Assembly: GCA_947174575.1 (NCBI GenBank)
Contig: CAMWJM010000045.1
Span: forward strand, 1 to 8,069
Source: an uncultured Alistipes sp.
GTDB taxonomy: Bacteria; Bacteroidota; Bacteroidia; Bacteroidales; Rikenellaceae
Direction: 5' to 3'
DNA: 8,069 nt
The notes below the pieces were generated by a model that was not told the origin of the DNA, searched no databases, and worked only from the letters and a program-made list of their open reading frames with translations. Position 1 is the first letter of the stretch. The number at the start of each line of letters is the position of its first letter. The position numbers and the translations under genes were made by a program. Positions 6,640-8,069 of the stretch are shown here, one piece after another.

Positions 6640-7851
6640 ATGCTTTCTCTCTTTTTCGCCCGTCGCTATTTCTTTTCGCCCGCCAGCCGGTCGGTCATCC
6701 ATTCGATTTCCGGCTTGAGCGTCGTCGCCGTCGCGGTTCCCGTCGCGGCGATGATCGTGCTGTTGTCGGTCTTCAACGGGTTCGAAACTCTGGCCAAGGC
6801 TAACTGCTCCGCTTTCGATGCCGATCTCACGCTCACGCCGCGGCAGGGGCGGACGTTCGACGCCGAGGGCATCGACACGGCTCGGTTGGCCCGCGTTTCG
6901 GGCATCGAAGCGTTCGCTTTCGTTTTGGAGCAGAGCGCTTTGCTGGAGCACGAGGGGCGACAGGCCACCGCCACCGTACGGGGCGTCGACGATCGCTACG
7001 GCGAGGTCTTCCCGCTGCGCGAAGCCGTCGTTTCGGGCTATCCCGATGTGCGGGTCGGCGATCTGGAGCGGCTCGTGCTCGGGCAGTCTATGGCCTACAT
7101 GCTGGGTATCCGGTCGCTGGCCGATGCCGACGTCGCGCTTTATGCCGTGCGGCGCGGGTCGTTTTCGTCGTTGCTGCCCATGGCCAACTACACCCGTCGG
7201 TCGCTGCCCGTCGGAGGCGTTTTCGCCATCGACCTCGATACCGAGCGCACCTATGTCCTCGTTTCGTTGCGGGCGGCGCAGGCACTCTTTGCGCATCCCG
7301 GCCGGGTGTCGGCGCTCTGCGTCCGCCTGGCATCGGATGCCGATCCCGCGGCCGTGCGGCAGGAAGTCGAAACGGTCGCCGGCCCCGATTTCGAGGTGCG
7401 CACGCGCTACGAGATGCGGGCTTCGTTCTACCGGATCATGACCTACGAGAAGTGGGGCATCTTCTTCATCGCGCTGCTGGTGCTCGTCGTGGCGTCGTTC
7501 TCCGTCGTCGGGGCGCTGGCCATGTTGATCGTCGACAAGCGCGACGACATCGCCACCCTCGCCGCGCTGGGTGCCGACCGCTCGCTCGTCCGGGCCGTTT
7601 TCCGGGCCGAGGGATTGTTGATCTGCGGCGTCGGGGCGCTCGCTGGCGTGGTGCTGGGCGTCGGCGCGACCCTCGGACAGCAATATTTCGGTTGGATCGA
7701 GATTCCCGCCGAGACGTTTTTGGTGGACAGTTATCCCGTCGAGTTCCGCATTGCCGATCTGGGCGTCGTCGTCGCGGCGTTCGCCTTGGTCGCCTGCGTG
7801 TTGTCCGACATCACCGTGCGCGGCATGATTAGAAAAACAGACCGATTATGA
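6640..7851 (+). CDS. ABC transporter permease, LolC/LolE type (FtsX family)
   Basis: This 403-residue inner-membrane protein has the LolC/LolE layout: one N-terminal transmembrane helix, a large periplasmic domain, then three C-terminal helices. The start MLSLFFARRYFFSP leads into ISGLSVVAVAV and a VLLSVFNGFETL end (helix ~18-45). The periplasmic part spans ~46-270. C-terminal helices lie near 273-298, 325-350 and 372-393. DKRDDIATLAALGAD (299-313), just after the second helix, is the FtsX-domain segment expected to contact the ATPase. By homology it would take part in release of lipoproteins from the inner membrane, powered by a LolD-like ATPase that is not in this window. Bacteroidetes may use one permease as a homodimer. 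The ATG at 6640 gives the family's usual N-terminus; a TTG at 6625 would add five residues. It ends in an ATGA overlap with the DUF4296 lipoprotein gene. A MacB-like role cannot be excluded. Confidence 0.88.
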   Translation: MLSLFFARRYFFSPASRSVIHSISGLSVVAVAVPVAAMIVLLSVFNGFETLAKANCSAFDADLTLTPRQGRTFDAEGIDTARLARVSGIEAFAFVLEQSALLEHEGRQATATVRGVDDRYGEVFPLREAVVSGYPDVRVGDLERLVLGQSMAYMLGIRSLADADVALYAVRRGSFSSLLPMANYTRRSLPVGGVFAIDLDTERTYVLVSLRAAQALFAHPGRVSALCVRLASDADPAAVRQEVETVAGPDFEVRTRYEMRASFYRIMTYEKWGIFFIALLVLVVASFSVVGALAMLIVDKRDDIATLAALGADRSLVRAVFRAEGLLICGVGALAGVVLGVGATLGQQYFGWIEIPAETFLVDSYPVEFRIADLGVVVAAFALVACVLSDITVRGMIRKTDRL

Positions 7852-8069
7852 AATACCTCATTCGTTTGCTCTCGGTGCTCGGATTCGGTGTGCTCGCGAT
7901 CGCCTGCGCCCACCACCGCATCATCCCCGACGAGAAGCTGGCCCTGATCTTCCACGACGCCTTTCTGGCCAATGCCTATGTCGGCAATCGCAATATGACG
8001 CGCGATTCGCTCAACCTCTACGAGCCGATTTTCGCCCGCTACGGCTACACCACCGAGGATGTACACTAC
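7848..8069 (+). CDS. DUF4296 lipoprotein, N-terminal part (cut by window end)
   Basis: Only the first 74 residues are visible. They begin MKYLIRLLSVLGFGVLAIAC, a lipoprotein signal peptide with Cys20 as the probable lipidation site. The following AHHRIIPDEKLALIFHDAFL, then ANAYVG, and later LYEPIFARYGYTTED, match the pattern I associate with DUF4296, a Bacteroidetes family of small lipoproteins of unknown function. The ATG shares four bases with the permease stop, so the two are probably translated in a coupled way. An A-rich stretch (AGAAAAACAG, 7831-7840) just upstream may help initiation in place of a Shine-Dalgarno sequence. Confidence 0.82.
   Translation, partial: MKYLIRLLSVLGFGVLAIACAHHRIIPDEKLALIFHDAFLANAYVGNRNMTRDSLNLYEPIFARYGYTTEDVHY

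Noticed and set aside
6592..7683. A 363-codon open frame on the - strand across the permease gene
   Set aside because: It is antisense to a gene with clear membrane helices and an FtsX motif. Its translation is rich in His, Arg, Gln and Asp with no recognisable domain.

Overview
The window looks like a chromosomal segment of a GC-rich member of the Bacteroidales. Alistipes or a close Rikenellaceae relative is my best guess. The evidence is the gene families present (DUF4296 lipoprotein, a PSGGPKD-type Ig-like lipoprotein, a Bacteroidetes-style delta' subunit and flippase), gene starts without clear Shine-Dalgarno sequences, and strong G/C preference at third codon positions. That bias also produces long spurious antisense reading frames. 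The genus is inferred from sequence style, not from a search.

All nine genes lie on the + strand and are packed tightly. From left to right they are: the 3' end of an oligosaccharide flippase; holB (clamp-loader delta'), starting directly at the flippase stop; folK (HPPK), 3 nt later; a lipoprotein of unknown function with two internal repeats, overlapping folK by 13 nt; a large Ig-like lipoprotein joined by an ATGA overlap; and a small outer-membrane beta-barrel protein 7 nt later. A 61-nt gap follows, then rbfA, then 29 nt, then a LolC/LolE-type (FtsX family) permease. The last gene is the start of a DUF4296 lipoprotein, again joined by an ATGA overlap and cut by the window end.

The layout suggests one long co-transcribed block, or two blocks split at 6211-6271. 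Housekeeping genes (replication, folate synthesis, ribosome maturation) alternate with envelope genes (flippase, three lipoproteins, a barrel protein, a lipoprotein-release-type permease). No RNA gene, mobile element, CRISPR array or convincing terminator was seen. No stretch longer than 61 nt lacks a gene.

The least explained parts are the two-repeat lipoprotein at 2356-3336, its link to the Ig-like lipoprotein and barrel protein, and a short sequence (ACCGAT) that I find on the + strand only at the start codons of the three lipoprotein genes.
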